Below, piece by piece: positions 6,401 to 18,700 of a stretch of DNA of 64,000 nt. The DNA is from an uncultured Corynebacterium sp. (GTDB lineage Bacteria > Actinomycetota > Actinomycetes > Mycobacteriales > Mycobacteriaceae), in assembly GCF_946223165.1 (NCBI RefSeq), contig NZ_CAMIBP010000012.1:1-64000 (forward strand). The letters run 5' to 3'. Position 1 is the stretch's first letter. Each line of letters begins with the position of its first letter. A model generated the notes under the pieces. The model was given only the letters and a program-made list of their open reading frames with translations, had not been told where the DNA came from and ran no database searches. The position numbers and the translations under genes were made by a program.

Positions 6401-6459
6401 GCCGTCAACGCTACCCGCGCAGGAGGCAAGAGGCGAGAAGGGGCGAGAATCGCCAGCGC

Positions 6460-7281
6460 CTATCCGCGAGCGAATTCCTGTTTGAGGGCATCGAGCTCCC
6501 CGCCACCGGCCATCCACTGGGTGAGCCCCTCGAGAGAGACCTCGTCCTTGCGGGCGTCGAGAACGGCCTCGCCCATGTTGAGCACAATGAAGTGATCGCC
6601 CACGAGGTAGGCGTGCTGTGGGTTGTGCGTGATGAACACGACGCCCATGCCGCGGGCGCGGGCGGAGTCGATAAAGCGCAGCACCATTCCCGACTGCTTG
6701 ACGCCCAGCGCCGCGGTGGGCTCGTCGAGGACGATGAACCGCGCGCCGAAATAGATGGCGCGGGCAATCGCCAACACCTGCCGTTGGCCGCCGGACAGGG
6801 ACCCTACCTCCACGTCAATATCGGCCAGATCGATGCCCATCTCCGACAGCTGCGCTGACGCGATGGACTTCATCTCACCTTCCTTAAGGCGGCCGAGGGA
6901 GCCCGTGAGCTCCTGGCCCAGGAAGAAGTTGCGCCACACCGACAGCGACGGGACGAGCGCGAGGTCCTGATACACCGTGGCAATGCCCGCATCGAGGGAG
7001 TCACGCGGGGAGCCGAAGGCGACGGGCTCGCCGCCGACGAGGATCTGCCCGCCCGTGGGCTTGGTGAGCCCGGCAAGGATTTTGATGAGCGTCGACTTGC
7101 CGGCGCCGTTATCGCCCAGCACGCACGTGACCTGCCCCGGCTCGAGGCTCAGATTGATATCGCGCAGGGCGTGGAAGTTGCCGAAGGTCTGCTCGATGCC
7201 GCGCAGCTCGATGAACGCCGAACCGCCAGCGGCAACACTGCCAGCACCGTTAATGGTGCGTTCCGTGGCCTTGTCAGCCAT
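6460..7281 (-). CDS. Sugar ABC transporter, ATP-binding protein (FrcA/RbsA-like, single domain)
   Basis: ATPase of a CUT2-type sugar importer. One ABC module of 273 residues: Walker A GDNGAGKST (about 56-64), signature LSGGQRQ, Walker B FIVLDEPTAAL and the switch His in ITHN. CUT2 ATPases are usually fused doubles of about 500 residues; a single-domain form is like FrcA and must work as a homodimer. The gene follows the permease by 15 bases and ends 59 bases before acpS, all on one strand. The substrate cannot be read; pentose, fructose or inositol are possible. Confidence 0.9.
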   Translation of the reverse strand: MADKATERTINGAGSVAAGGSAFIELRGIEQTFGNFHALRDINLSLEPGQVTCVLGDNGAGKSTLIKILAGLTKPTGGQILVGGEPVAFGSPRDSLDAGIATVYQDLALVPSLSVWRNFFLGQELTGSLGRLKEGEMKSIASAQLSEMGIDLADIDVEVGSLSGGQRQVLAIARAIYFGARFIVLDEPTAALGVKQSGMVLRFIDSARARGMGVVFITHNPQHAYLVGDHFIVLNMGEAVLDARKDEVSLEGLTQWMAGGGELDALKQEFARG

Positions 7282-7296
7282 AGTCCTCTCCCCCTT

Positions 7297-8373
7297 TTAC
7301 TTTCGCTTGTTGAAGTTGGCGACGGACGTGTTGGTGAGCACCGCGAAGAGCAGCATGGCGCCGAGGAAGAACTTGAACCAGTCCGGGTTCCAGCCGGCGT
7401 AGACGATGCCCTGGTTGGTCATGCCGAAGATGATGGCGCCCACCATGGTGCCGATGGCGGTACCGCGGCCGCCGGTCATCGCGCAGCCGCCGATGACGGC
7501 TGCGATGATGTAGAGGAACTCGTTGCCAATGCCCTGGCCTGCCTGGATGGAGTCGAAGGCAAACAGCGTGTGCATGCCCACGAACCACGCGGCGAAGCCG
7601 ACGAACATGAAGAGGATGACCTTGACGCGGCGCACGGGCACGCCCACGGCGCGCGCGGCATCCTCGTCGCCGCCGACGGCGAAGATCCAGTTACCAAACG
7701 TGGTCTTATACAGAATGAACGAGGCGATGGCGACGAACACCAGCCACCACACCACGGTAGCGCGGATGCTCAGGCTGCCCAGGTGAATGGTGCCAGCAAA
7801 CAGCGTGCGCGCAGAGTCGAAACCAGCCATGTCCGCGATCGTCGGCGTGGCCACCTGCCCGGTGACTAGCTTGGTCACCGCCAGGTTAAGGCCTTGGAGC
7901 ATGAGGAACGCGGCGAGCGTGATGAGGAAGGAGTCGATCTTTGTGCGCACGACCATGATGCCGTTGAGCGCACCGATGGCCAGCGAAGTCACCAACGCCA
8001 AGCCCGCGCCGACCCACACGTTGAGATGTAGGTTGTAGTTGAGCATGCTGGCCACGAGCGCCGAGGTGGTCACCGCGACGCCGGAGGACAGATCGAACTC
8101 GTTGCCGATCATGAGCAGGCCCACGGCCAACGCCACGATGCCCAAGGTCGAGCTCGCGTAGAGCACCGTGGAAAACGCCTCGAGCGTGCGGAACGAGGGC
8201 GCCACTGCGTAGAAGAGCACGAAGATGACGATGGCTCCCAACAGGCTGGCCAGCTCGGGGCGACGCACGAGGCGCCCCAGCACGCCGCGGTCGGCCAACC
8301 GGGCGTCCGCCGAACCTGCGGCAGACGCGCCGGCGGCGGTGGCGGTTGTATCAGTCTCGGAAGTCACGGTCAT
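7297..8373 (-). CDS. Sugar ABC transporter permease (RbsC/FrcC-like)
   Basis: A 358-residue inner-membrane permease with about nine or ten hydrophobic segments and the BPD_transp_2 family region (GNEFDLSSGVAVTTSALVAS; ALNGIMVVRTKIDSFLITL). The N-terminus carries an Ala/Thr-rich cytoplasmic tail before the first helix. It overlaps the binding-protein gene by four bases (ATGA), showing translational coupling, and is followed closely by the ATPase gene. It forms the channel of the importer. Confidence 0.9.
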   Translation of the reverse strand: MTVTSETDTTATAAGASAAGSADARLADRGVLGRLVRRPELASLLGAIVIFVLFYAVAPSFRTLEAFSTVLYASSTLGIVALAVGLLMIGNEFDLSSGVAVTTSALVASMLNYNLHLNVWVGAGLALVTSLAIGALNGIMVVRTKIDSFLITLAAFLMLQGLNLAVTKLVTGQVATPTIADMAGFDSARTLFAGTIHLGSLSIRATVVWWLVFVAIASFILYKTTFGNWIFAVGGDEDAARAVGVPVRRVKVILFMFVGFAAWFVGMHTLFAFDSIQAGQGIGNEFLYIIAAVIGGCAMTGGRGTAIGTMVGAIIFGMTNQGIVYAGWNPDWFKFFLGAMLLFAVLTNTSVANFNKRK

Positions 8374-9386
8374 CGCAGTCCAGCCTTGGCGGCTTCAGCA
8401 ACGTCGGCGACATTGGTGGAATCGACGAACGACGGGCCGGTGTACACCGGGCGGCCGCCGCCCACGGTGGAACCGTTGCGCTTGGCCAGCCACAGCGCGT
8501 CCACGGCCATGTAGCCCTGCATGTACGGCTGTTGATCCACGGCCCAGGACACGGAGCCATCGGCGATGGTGTCGACGAGCTCGGCGTTGGTGTCGAACGT
8601 GGCAATCTTGGCCGGAACACCCGCGTCCTTGGCCGCGGTCACCGCGCGCATGGCCACGGGCGCCTGCAGCGCCATAACCCAATCGATGGACTTGTCCTGA
8701 GCCAGCTTCGCATTCAGCGTCGACTGCACGGACGTGAGGTCCTGGCCGTTGACGTAGAGCAGCTCCACGTTGGCGCCGGAGCCGTCCTTCACACCGGCGC
8801 AGCGGTCCTCCTGGGAGGAGTTGCCCTGCTCGTGGATAACGCACAGCACGTGCTGCGCTCCCTCGGACTTGAGGCGCTCGCCCGCCTTCGTGCCGGCGAC
8901 CTTCTCATCCTGGCCGAAGAACGCGGACATGCCGTAGTCTTGGTAGACGCTCATGCCGGCGTTGAGACCCACGGTCGGAATGCCAGCATCGACGGCCTTC
9001 TGCGCGGCCGGGCCGATGGCGTTGGCATTCGGCAGCGTCACGGCAATGCCATCCACGCCGGAGTCAATGGCCGTCTGCACCAGGTTGGCCTGGTTCGGCG
9101 CCTGCGGATCGGAGGCGTAGCGCAGCTCAATATTGTCCTTTTTGGCGGCGTCCTCGGCGCCCTTACGCACAAGGTCCCAGTAGGTATCGCCCGGGGCGCC
9201 GTGGGAAATGAAGCTCACCACCATGCGCTCGGTGTCCACGCCACCGCCGGTGGCAGTGTTCTCTTCGGTCTTCTCCGGAGCTCCTCCGGTCGAGGAGCAG
9301 CTCGCGAGGGCAATAGCAGCAAAGGCGGCCACAAGGCCGGCAGAAATCTTCTTGACGTTCTTTTTCACCCTTGAATGATGACCCAC
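8370..9386 (-). CDS. Sugar ABC transporter substrate-binding lipoprotein (RbsB-like)
   Basis: A 338-residue periplasmic-binding-protein-type lipoprotein. The signal peptide KKISAGLVAAFAAIALASC ends in a lipobox (LASC), so Cys is lipidated near residue 29. The rest is a Peripla_BP_4 sugar-binding fold (VSFISHGAPGDTYWDLVRKG; TIDSGVDGIAVTLPNA-like segment; NAGMSVYQDYG). It is the first gene of the importer operon. 9387-9440 upstream contains TTTAACGTTTAA, an AACGTT-centred partial palindrome of the kind LacI-family regulators bind. Confidence 0.9.
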   Translation of the reverse strand: MGHHSRVKKNVKKISAGLVAAFAAIALASCSSTGGAPEKTEENTATGGGVDTERMVVSFISHGAPGDTYWDLVRKGAEDAAKKDNIELRYASDPQAPNQANLVQTAIDSGVDGIAVTLPNANAIGPAAQKAVDAGIPTVGLNAGMSVYQDYGMSAFFGQDEKVAGTKAGERLKSEGAQHVLCVIHEQGNSSQEDRCAGVKDGSGANVELLYVNGQDLTSVQSTLNAKLAQDKSIDWVMALQAPVAMRAVTAAKDAGVPAKIATFDTNAELVDTIADGSVSWAVDQQPYMQGYMAVDALWLAKRNGSTVGGGRPVYTGPSFVDSTNVADVAEAAKAGLR

Positions 9387-9704
9387 TCCCCACAGCGAAT
9401 CAAATGGCCTGACCTGCTTCTTTAACGTTTAAGACGGTTCAAGCTGCAAGTTCAATCGGGGAAATTACCCCCGCTGCGATGCCTCCCGTCACCGCTTCCC
9501 TTAACGGCCGTCCTCTGGGGGCTGGCGCTTGCCGATGCCGCCTGCCGCCTGTGCGCACAGTCCCGCCGGGCCCGTCAGCACCGCCCACGCACGCACAACG
9601 GCCCGCCGTTGTTCTGGCCCGAGGCCGGGTTGGGCGTGGTAACCAACAAAGCCAACACCGAAGGGAGTTTTCACAGTTCAACTGAAATTTCGAAAACTTT
9701 GCCA
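9387..9704. other. Intergenic region between fas and the sugar operon
   Basis: No gene is supported here. It holds the putative sugar-operon promoter with an AACGTT-centred partial palindrome (about 9420-9433), a GC-rich stretch with one exact copy of CTTGCCGATGCCGCC at 9528-9542, and the fas terminator beyond it. Confidence 0.5.
9528..9542 (+). repeat. 15-mer CTTGCCGATGCCGCC, copy 1 (intergenic)
   Basis: One of six exact copies in the window (others 26576, 33567, 53918, 58575, 60795). This one is outside any gene, so codon usage cannot explain it. Confidence 0.8.
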
Positions 9705-9741
9705 AAAAGCCCAGTCTTCACCTCGCAAGAACTGGGCTTTT
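9705..9741 (-). terminator. Rho-independent terminator of fas
   Basis: AAAAGCCCAGT (9705-9715) and ACTGGGCTTTT (9731-9741) form an 11-bp stem with a T run on the minus-strand 3' side, 14 bases after the fas stop. Confidence 0.85.
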
Positions 9742-9754
9742 CTTAACTTAGACC

Positions 9755-12700
9755 TTAAATATTGGGCGTAAGCACACCATTCACCAGGCGGGATGACTCA
9801 TCCAACAGGACGGACACCTCACGCTCCTTGACGGCATCGCCGGTGCCGCCCAGGTTGCGATCGACGGGGCGCTCGTACAGCGCCGCTCCCCCGCGCATGG
9901 CGTCATCGAAGCGGGCGCGCCCGGCATCCTCACGCGCGGCGGCGGCTTCGGACCACGCTGTAGCAGCGGCATCGCCACGCTCCTGGCGCAGAGCCTGGAG
10001 GAACGCACCCGGGTGGACAATGGCCACCAAGGCCGAGACGTGGCCGAAGCCCAGCGAGGTCACCAGGCCCGCCTTCGGCGCACCCTGGGCCTGCTGGCGC
10101 AGGTCCAGGGTGCGGCGCAGCCACGTCATGTGGGCGTCCTTGCGCAGGGCCGGGTCCACGCAGTCCAGGGAGCGGTTGGGCGGGATGATGCCCTCGCGCA
10201 GGACCTGGGTCAGGCCCACTATTTGGAAGGCGGCGGCGCCACCCTTGGCATGGCCGGTCAGGGTCTTCTGCGAGATGACGTAGAGCGGGTTGCCATCGGC
10301 GCGGCCCAGGGAGGCGGCAATGCGCTCGTGCAGGTCCGACTCGTTCGGGTCATTCGCATTCGTGGAGGTGTCGTGCTTGGATACGATGGCGATCTCGTCC
10401 GGGCTCACGCCCACGCCGCGCAGGGCTAGGGCCAGGCGGGAGTCCATGCCGCCACGGGCGGCGGACAGGGCACCCAGACCCGGTGCCGGAATGGACGTGT
10501 GCGCGCCGTCGGCGAAGGACTCCGCGAAGGCCACGACGCCCAGGACCGGCAGCCCCAACTCTGCGGCAAGGGAGCCGCGGGCCAGCAGGATGGTACCGCC
10601 GCCCTCGGACTCGATGAAGCCACCGCGACGGCGGTCGTTGGCGCGGGAAAAGAACTTGTCGTCAATGCCCTTACCGGCCATCTCCGCGGAGTCCGCGGTG
10701 GCGGCCATATCTCCGAAGCCGGTGATGCCCTCGATGGAGAGATCATCAATACCGCCGGCCACGACGAAGTCCGCCTTGCGCAGGCGCAACTTATCCACGC
10801 CCTCCTCCACGGAGACCGCGGCCGTCGCGCAGGCCGCGACCGGGTGGATCATCTGGCCGTAGCCGCCCACGTAGGACTGCATGACGTGTGCCGCCACCAC
10901 GTTGGGCAGGGCCTCCTGCAGGATGTCATTCGGGCGTGACTGGGCCAGCAGCTTGTCCACGTAGAGGGAGCGCAGGGAGGCCATGCCGCCCATGCCGGTG
11001 CCCTGTGTGGAGGACACGCGAGCCGGGTGGACGCTAGCCAGCAGCTCCGCCGGAGTAAAACCGGACGCGAGGAATGCGTCCACGGTGCACACGATGTTCC
11101 ACAGCGCCACGCGGTCGAGGTTGTCGATCATGTCGGCCGGAATGCCGTAGACCGCCGGATCGAAGTCGGTGGGGATCTGGCCACCGACGAAGCGGGACAT
11201 GGCCACGCGGCGCGGCACGCGCACCGGGCTGCCTGCCGGGCGGGTGACCTGCCACTCCTCGCCATCGAAGAAGGCGGTGGCGCCCTCGACGTCGTGGACG
11301 AAGGACTTGGCGGTCGCCTCGTCCTGAACCGTGAAGGTGATGTCCTTCTCCAGGTAGATGGTGGTCAGCTCCGGCATGAGATTATCCACCATCGGCATGT
11401 GCGGGCCGAAGTCGTCGTGGTAGCGGCGCACGCCGATGTTTGCCAAGACCTCGTCATGGAAGCGCTCGTAGATGTCTTCCTCCGCGATCTCCGTTCCTTC
11501 GTCGTCGCCGCGGGCGATGACCCAGTTCTTGGTCTGCTCATCGAAGGCGATGTGTCCCATGGTCCAGGCGAGCTCGATGACACCGGCGGCGGTAAGGTCG
11601 CCGGAAAGCTCCACCTCGTAGCGGGTGCGCGAGGAACCCAGCGGGCCCAGTTCGCCGGCGCCCACGATGACCACCATGTCATCGAGCGCGTCGGTGACTC
11701 CAGCGAAGTCCGGCTGCGTCCACTCGATCGTGCGGCGCAGGTTGGGCAGGGCGCGCACGGTGCGCGGGGCGGTGGCGGTGCATTCCGCTGCCTCCCTGGC
11801 CTGCTTGGCCGCTGCTTCGCGCGCCAGCTCCACCAGGTTGAGGTCCGCGCCGCCCAGGCCGCCGGTGAAGTCCAGCGTGACCGGGGACAGGGCTGCCTGC
11901 TCGCGAGTCGCGGCGTCGGCCGCGGTGAGGAGCTGGGCGGCCATTTCCTCGGTGGAGTACGTCTCCACGCCCTTCGCCTCGACGAGCTCGACCATCGGGT
12001 CGTTGCTGCCCATGAGTCCGGTGCCGCGGACCCAGCCGATGTGGGCATGGACCAAACTGGTGCGCTCGCCCCACGCGGACTGCTCCGCGTTCCAGCGGGT
12101 CACCAGCGCGTCGAGCGCGGCCTTGGCCTCGCCGTAGGCGCCGTCGCCGCCGAAGCGGCCGCGGTTGGGCGAGCCCGGCAGGACGACGTGGAGGCGGTGG
12201 CCCACGTGGGTATCCGCGCCGATGGCAGACAAGCCCGCGATGAGCTTCTCCACGGACCACAGCAGCAGGCGCATCTGGTTCTCGGCCTGGGACCCGGCGT
12301 CCGCGAGGGTGCCTTGGACGCGCGGGGCTGCGAACGGGAAGAGCAGGTCCGGCACGAGGGCCGGCTTGACCAGCGTGGACTTGCCGTTCACGGTCGCAGA
12401 CTGCTCAGTGCCGATCCATTCGATGAGCGCGTCGAGGTCGGCGAAGGAGTTCAGGTTGGCCGGGACCACCCATAGAGCCGCGTTGCCGCGGGCGTGGGTG
12501 CGGTAGAGCTCCTTGTAGAACTCCAGGCGGCCGTGGTCCAGGCGGGAGGTCGTAGCCACCACGGTGGCGCCGGCGGCCAGCAGTTCGCCGGCCACGGCGG
12601 CCGCGATGGAGCGCGGGGAGCCGCCCGTGACAACGGCAATCTCGCCGTGGTGCTCCAGCTCCGCTGCCGCCGTACGAGCCTGCACGGCATGCGTGTCGAG

Positions 12701-15700
12701 ACCCAGGAACTCGGCGATGCGGGCGACGTCCTCACCGGCGGCGATGACGTCCACATCCGCGGCCTCGAGCTCACCCGCGGCGACACGGGCCAGGTCCTCG
12801 CGGGCGGTGGCCCAGCGGTCATCGATGAGGACGGCCTTGTTCGCATCGAAGGACGGGGCGACGAGCTTGGGCCAGTCGGCGCCGAGCTCACGGGTGACCA
12901 GCGCGGCCACCTCGGCGTCGGCGTCGGTCTCAGCGAAGTCCGTGGTGGGCGCAGCCACGCCCAGCTGCGCGAGCAGCGTGCGGGCCGTGGTGGCGAGCGC
13001 GCCGGTGAACTGGCCAGCAAACTCGTCGAGCGCGGCCGAGTCCACGGTCGCTCCCCCGCCGGCACCGCCGGCGGACGGCATGGCGATGGCCGCCCCGGCG
13101 CGGGCTCCTGCGGCCTGGACGGCGGCATCGATGAGAGCGTCGAGCTCCTTGGCGTTGGCGGCACCAGTACCCAGCGTGGCCAGGTCGCCGCCGCGCAGGG
13201 ACGCGCCCTCGCGGGTGCCGAGGACGAGCTCAGCGGTCACGCGATCGACCCAGCCGGCACCCAGGCCCCACGGGCCGGTGACGCGCTCGGCCACGTAGCC
13301 GGCCTTCTTGCCGGCCGGGCCGGTCAGGCGGCGCAGGGTCTCGGCAACCTGCTCGCCCAGCACCAGACCGAAGGCCTTGTAGCCCTTGGCCATGCCGGCC
13401 ACGGTGGCCTTGAGCTCCTCAATGGGGGCGTCGGCCGCGCCGTCGATGGCTCCCAGGCCGAACTCGGTGCCCAGATCCAGCAGCAGCTGGTTGCGGCGCG
13501 ATGACACGCCCTCCACGAGGGCCTCGATGGTGTCAGTGGCTCCCATCTGATCCAGGCGAACCTTGGTCCACGTGGCCACGAGCATCTCCACGGCGTCGCC
13601 CGCACCGAAAGCCTTGTCATCAGGAGTGCCCGCGCCCGCAGCGGGCGCAGGAGCAGCAGCCGGCACCGGCGTGGCGGCGGCCGGAGCAGCCTCAGCAGCT
13701 GGAGCGGCATCGGCGGCCGACTGCTCCGCCTCGGTAGCAACGGCAGCGGCGGCCGGCAGCTCCGGCACATCGACGGCATCCTCGGCGAAGGCCTTGGCAC
13801 GGTCGCGCTCGATGTTGAGGACCTCGATGTGCTGGGCGGCGGCCGTATACTGCGGCAGGCGCAGCGTCTGGCCCAGCATGTTGGCCAGCGTCGGCGAAGA
13901 ACCGACGCCGACCTCGACGAAGCGGTCGATGCCCAGGCCCGCAATGGCGGCATCCTGGGGGCCACCGGTACGATCCGACGGCGTAAGCAGGAGATCCTGG
14001 GTCTCAATCCAGCGCACCGGGGAGGCGAACTGCCACGCCAGGAGCTCAATGAGGAGCGTGCGACCCAGCTGCACCGGGTTGGACGCGGCGGCATCGAAGT
14101 CCGCGAGGACCTCGTCCAAGATGGGCGAAGACACGACCGCTGCCATGGACTCGACGAACTCACGGGTGAGCTCGAACGGGCGCGCCACGAGGTTAGGCAC
14201 GTAGTGCCCCACGAGCACGTCCAGGTCGATATCGGCCGGGATAAGGGAGTCCAGGTGCGCGCGGAAGGCGGGCACGCCGTCGAGCAGGTGCGAAGAGTGG
14301 AAAGGCACGTCGATGCCCGGGATCGGGATGTAGGCGCGGGCACCCGGCGCGCGTTTCTCAGCGTCAGCCCCCAAGGCCTCAAGGCCCTTCTTCGTGCCGG
14401 CCACGGCGTACTGGACGCCGGCGATGTTGTAGTTGACGATTTCAAGGAACTCGCCGGTCTGCTGGGCCACGCCCGCGACGTAATCGAAGACCTTATCCGC
14501 GGAGATGCCTATCTTGTTGGGACGCAGCGCGGACAGCCCATAGTTCGAGTTTCCTTCCTCGTCGCGCTCAACGAGGCGGTGCATGGTCAGGCCGCGGGCG
14601 TAGACGATCTCCAGGACCGCTTCGAGCGACAGCACCTGCGCGTACGCCGCGAGGGCGTTGTACTCGCCCACGGAGTGGCCCGCGAAGTAGGCGCCGCGCT
14701 CGAGCACGCCGGCCTCGTGCATCTCCGCAATCTGCGCGCAGCCCAGGGTGGCCATGGCCACCTGCGTGAACTGCGTGAGGAAGAGCGCGCCGTCCGGGTG
14801 GGCGAACTCCTCGCCTCTGACGGTGACGGACGCGGGGTTGTTGCGCACGATCTCCAGGATGGAAAAGCCCAGTGTCGAGCGGGTGTGGCGGTCCGCACGC
14901 TCCCACACGGCGCGCGCTGCCGCCGATGCCGCGAAGGCGTCCATGCCCATGCCCTGGCTCTGGATGCCCTGGCCGGGGAAGCCATAGAACGTGCGCGGGG
15001 CAGCCACGGTGGCCACGGCGGTGAGCGCCACCGCGTCGCCCACGCCCACGGTGACGCTGCGGACCTCGCCGACGCCCTCGCGGGTATCCACCGCCGAGCG
15101 GCTGACGGTGATGATGACCTGCTGGCCCGGCAGGATGGGGGCGAGCATTTGCGCGTCCCACTCCTTGAGCTCCGCGCCGTCGAAGGTGGCGGCCAGTTGC
15201 GCGAGCGCCGAGGTCCACATGCCGTGGACGATGACGCCGTCGGGCAGCCCGGCCAGCGCGGCCGCGGCGTCCGAGACGTGGATGGGGTTGCGGTCGCCGG
15301 TGACCACCGCAAAAGCGTGCATGGACTCCGGCGCGGTGACGATGAGGCGGTGACGGAAGGACTTCGGAGTCGACATGAGGGCGTCCTCCGACTCCGGCGA
15401 GGCAATGTACATCGTGGAGGCGGGCAACGCGGCCTCGCCGCGGCGTCCGCGGATGGCGAACTGCTCCTCCAGTCGCGCCAGCGTCGCGTGGCCGGCGGAG
15501 ATCTCCACTGTCACGGGCACGACGCGGCCGAGCTGGGTGTCGGCCACCTCGCCTAGACGGGCGGTGATGGCGAGCTCGGTAACAAAGTCTGCACCGGCCG
15601 CTGCGTCGGCTGCGAAGTCGGCCAGCAGCTCGAGGCGGTGGTTGAGGTGGACCAGGTTGAGCAGGCCCTCTACGGCCGGGGTGCCGTCCGCGGCCACGGC

Positions 15701-18700
15701 GTCCGCGATGAGCGCGAAGACGGCAGGCCAGGCCTTGCCCACCAGCACGTCCGGGGCCACGCCCTGGGCGGCGCCGTGTGCGCCGCCGTCGGTGTAGCCG
15801 GCCGTGACGTTTTCATACGCGGCCACATCGTCAGCGGTGAGCTGCGCGGACCAGGTGGCGGTGGCGACACCGTCGATGGCGGTGACGGCGGGGAGCTCGC
15901 CGCCGGCGGCCACGCGGGCCAGCTCGCGCATGGCGTGCGCGGCATCGGACTCGGTGACCAGCGGCGACGCGCCCGGCACCGGGTTCGGGGTGACGCGGAT
16001 GTTCAGCTCCGCGCCCGCGATAGCACCGGCCAGCGGCATGGTGATCCAGTACTCGCCGTCGCGCTCGTTCAGCTGCGCGGCCTCGGTGAGGTGCAGCGGG
16101 TTAGCCTGCTCGCGCCCGGCCCAGCTCACGGTCGGGGCCTGGCGGATGGCCTCAGCGACGCTGCGTGCTTCCTCGGCCGGGGCGGCATCGGCAGCAGTAA
16201 TGCCCTGCGCTGCGGCGGCCTCGAAGCGGCCGAGCAGCTCGGCCACCGGCTCGTTGGCGCGCTCGATGCCCGCCACGGCCGTGGTGCCCGGGATGATGCA
16301 GACCTGGTCCGCGTCGTAGCGCTCATCGTGGGCCTGCCACAGGGAGTCCTGGCGCCACAGGCGGCGGACCTCGGCGTCGATGACGGGTACGAAGTTGGCG
16401 GGCTTACCCTTGCCGGCCAGGAGCTGGACAAACCAGTCCGCGTCGGCCACATGGACGGGCAGATCCACGAGCATGCCATAGGCGGCGCGCAGGTCCGCGA
16501 CGGCCCGGGCCGGATTGTCCGCTGTGGCGGTGACCTGGGCGGCGAACTCGCCGTGATCGGCGGGGTTGAGACGGGCCTCGGCACGCTCGACCATCTGCGC
16601 GAAGCGGACGAACCAGGACTGATCGGTCCACTCGCCCAGGTAGGACAGCTCGAGGTAGCGCTCGAGCCACTGCGCGTACGTCATGTCGGTGACGTCGCCG
16701 AAGTAGGGCTTGCACGTCTTGTCGATGGCCGCGATGATGTCCGCGCGGCGGGCAGCAACGGCCTCGGCGTCGCCGGCGACCTCGTCGAGCAGGCGGCCGG
16801 CCTGGGCGAAGGAGTTGTCGATCTCGTGGATGTCCGCACCCAGCTGGCTGCGGCCCGAGGCAATGCCGCCGTTGACGCCACCGGCCGGGGCCCAGCCACC
16901 GTTGTCCGTGGCGGCCTGCGCTGCGACGAGGGCCTGCTTCACGGACTCGGACGCGGTGGACTCGGCCGTGGCCATGGCCGCGGTGCCCACCATGATGGCG
17001 TCCACCGGCGCGGCCGGCAGGCCGTACTGCTCGGCCCACGTGCCCAGCAGGTACTCGGCGCCGCGCTCCGGCGTGCCGATGCCACCGCCCACGGCCAGAA
17101 TGACGTTGGCACGCTCGCGGATCTGGCCGTAGGTGGCCAGAAGCAGCTCGTCCAGGTCCTCCCAGGAGTGATGGCCGCCGGCGTGGCCGCCCTCGATCTG
17201 CATGATGAGCGGGGTCGCGGCGTCCTCCGCCGCAGTGTCTGCGAGGGCGTCCGCGATGGCGAGCACCTGCGTGATCTGGCGCACCGTGCCCGGCTTGAAC
17301 GCGACCCACGGGAAGTTGTCCGCGTGGAGGGAGGTGACCAGATCCACGGCCTCCTCCAGCGGCGGAATGCCCGCGGAGACGATGACGCCGTTAATCGGCG
17401 CGCCGTTGGCACGCGCCTTGGGCACCGCGCGCTCGCCGGAAATCTGGCGGCGCCACTGCGAGGCGGAAAGGTACATGGCGTTGAATTGGGCGTTGACGCC
17501 CGGCTCCAGCAGCTCTTCGAGCTTTTCCAGGTTCTGCGCCAGGATGGCGTTGGTGGTCTGGCCGCCGCCGGCCAGCTCCGCCCAGTGTCCCGCGTTCGCC
17601 GCAGCCGCCACGATGGCCGGATCCACGGTGGACGGCGTCATGCCCGGCAGCATGACCGGGCTGTAGCCGGTGGCGCGGGTGAACTTCGTGACGACTTTGC
17701 CTGCACGATCTCCCTGGCCTGCGCGGACGGCAGGCGCGAACTGAGACCAAGCGGTCGGCAGCTGCGGGGCGCGGCCCGCATCGAAGAGCTGTGCCTGGCC
17801 ATCAGCGCCACAGACGACGAGCGTGCCGACGCCGTAGCCTTCCACGATGGCGCGGGTCAGAGAGTCGACGCCCCCGGCGGGGCCGCACTCGAGAATCCAG
17901 CGCGCGCCGGCATCGACCGCGCCGCGAACCTGGGCCGGCCAGTCCACAACATCGGTGAGCACCGCGCGGGCCCCCTCGGCTACGAGTTCGGCATTAAGTC
18001 CGACGGCCGCGCCCCAAGCCTCAACCTGGGCCACGGCGTCCGCCATGGCCGGGTGGTGGTAAGCCGCCTGGATGTTCAGCGGAGTGAACTTGAGCGTCAG
18101 CGGGGAGCCGCCGCGCTGCTTGTCCTCCACGGCCTGGGCCGCGCGGGCCGCCTGCTTCTCCAACCGCGCCTGCACGGCCGCGAGCTCCTGCGGCACGCCC
18201 ACGAGAACGACGTTGGTGCGGCCATTGATGAGGCCAACATGGACGCCGGTGCCCGCCAGCGCAGGCTCGATCTGCTCGCGGGTGGCACCGCTCACAGCCA
18301 GCATGGGCGCGCCCTGCTCGGTGGCGAGCAGGCCATGCGTACGGCCGGCCTTCGTGATGGCGGCGCCGATGAGGCGGGCCAGAGCAATGGCCTCTCCCGC
18401 TTGGGCGCGGCCGGTAGCCACGAAGGTGGCCAGCGCGCCCTGGGAGTGGCCGATCGCCGCCACGGCGTCGCCCACGGTCAGCCCCTGCGCCTGAAGCGAC
18501 TCGAGCACGGCGATCTGCGCGACGAGGATTCCCGGGGTGGACACGGCGGCACTCGCCAGGACGGCGTCGTTCGGCGCGCCGTCAGCAGCCGCGTTGGCCC
18601 ACACCACGGGCTCGAAGCCGCGCGGGGTAAACGGGGCGAGCTCGTCCTCCAGCGGGGCGAGGATGCCGCGGGCTTGTTCCACCGCGCCCGCCACGGCCGC

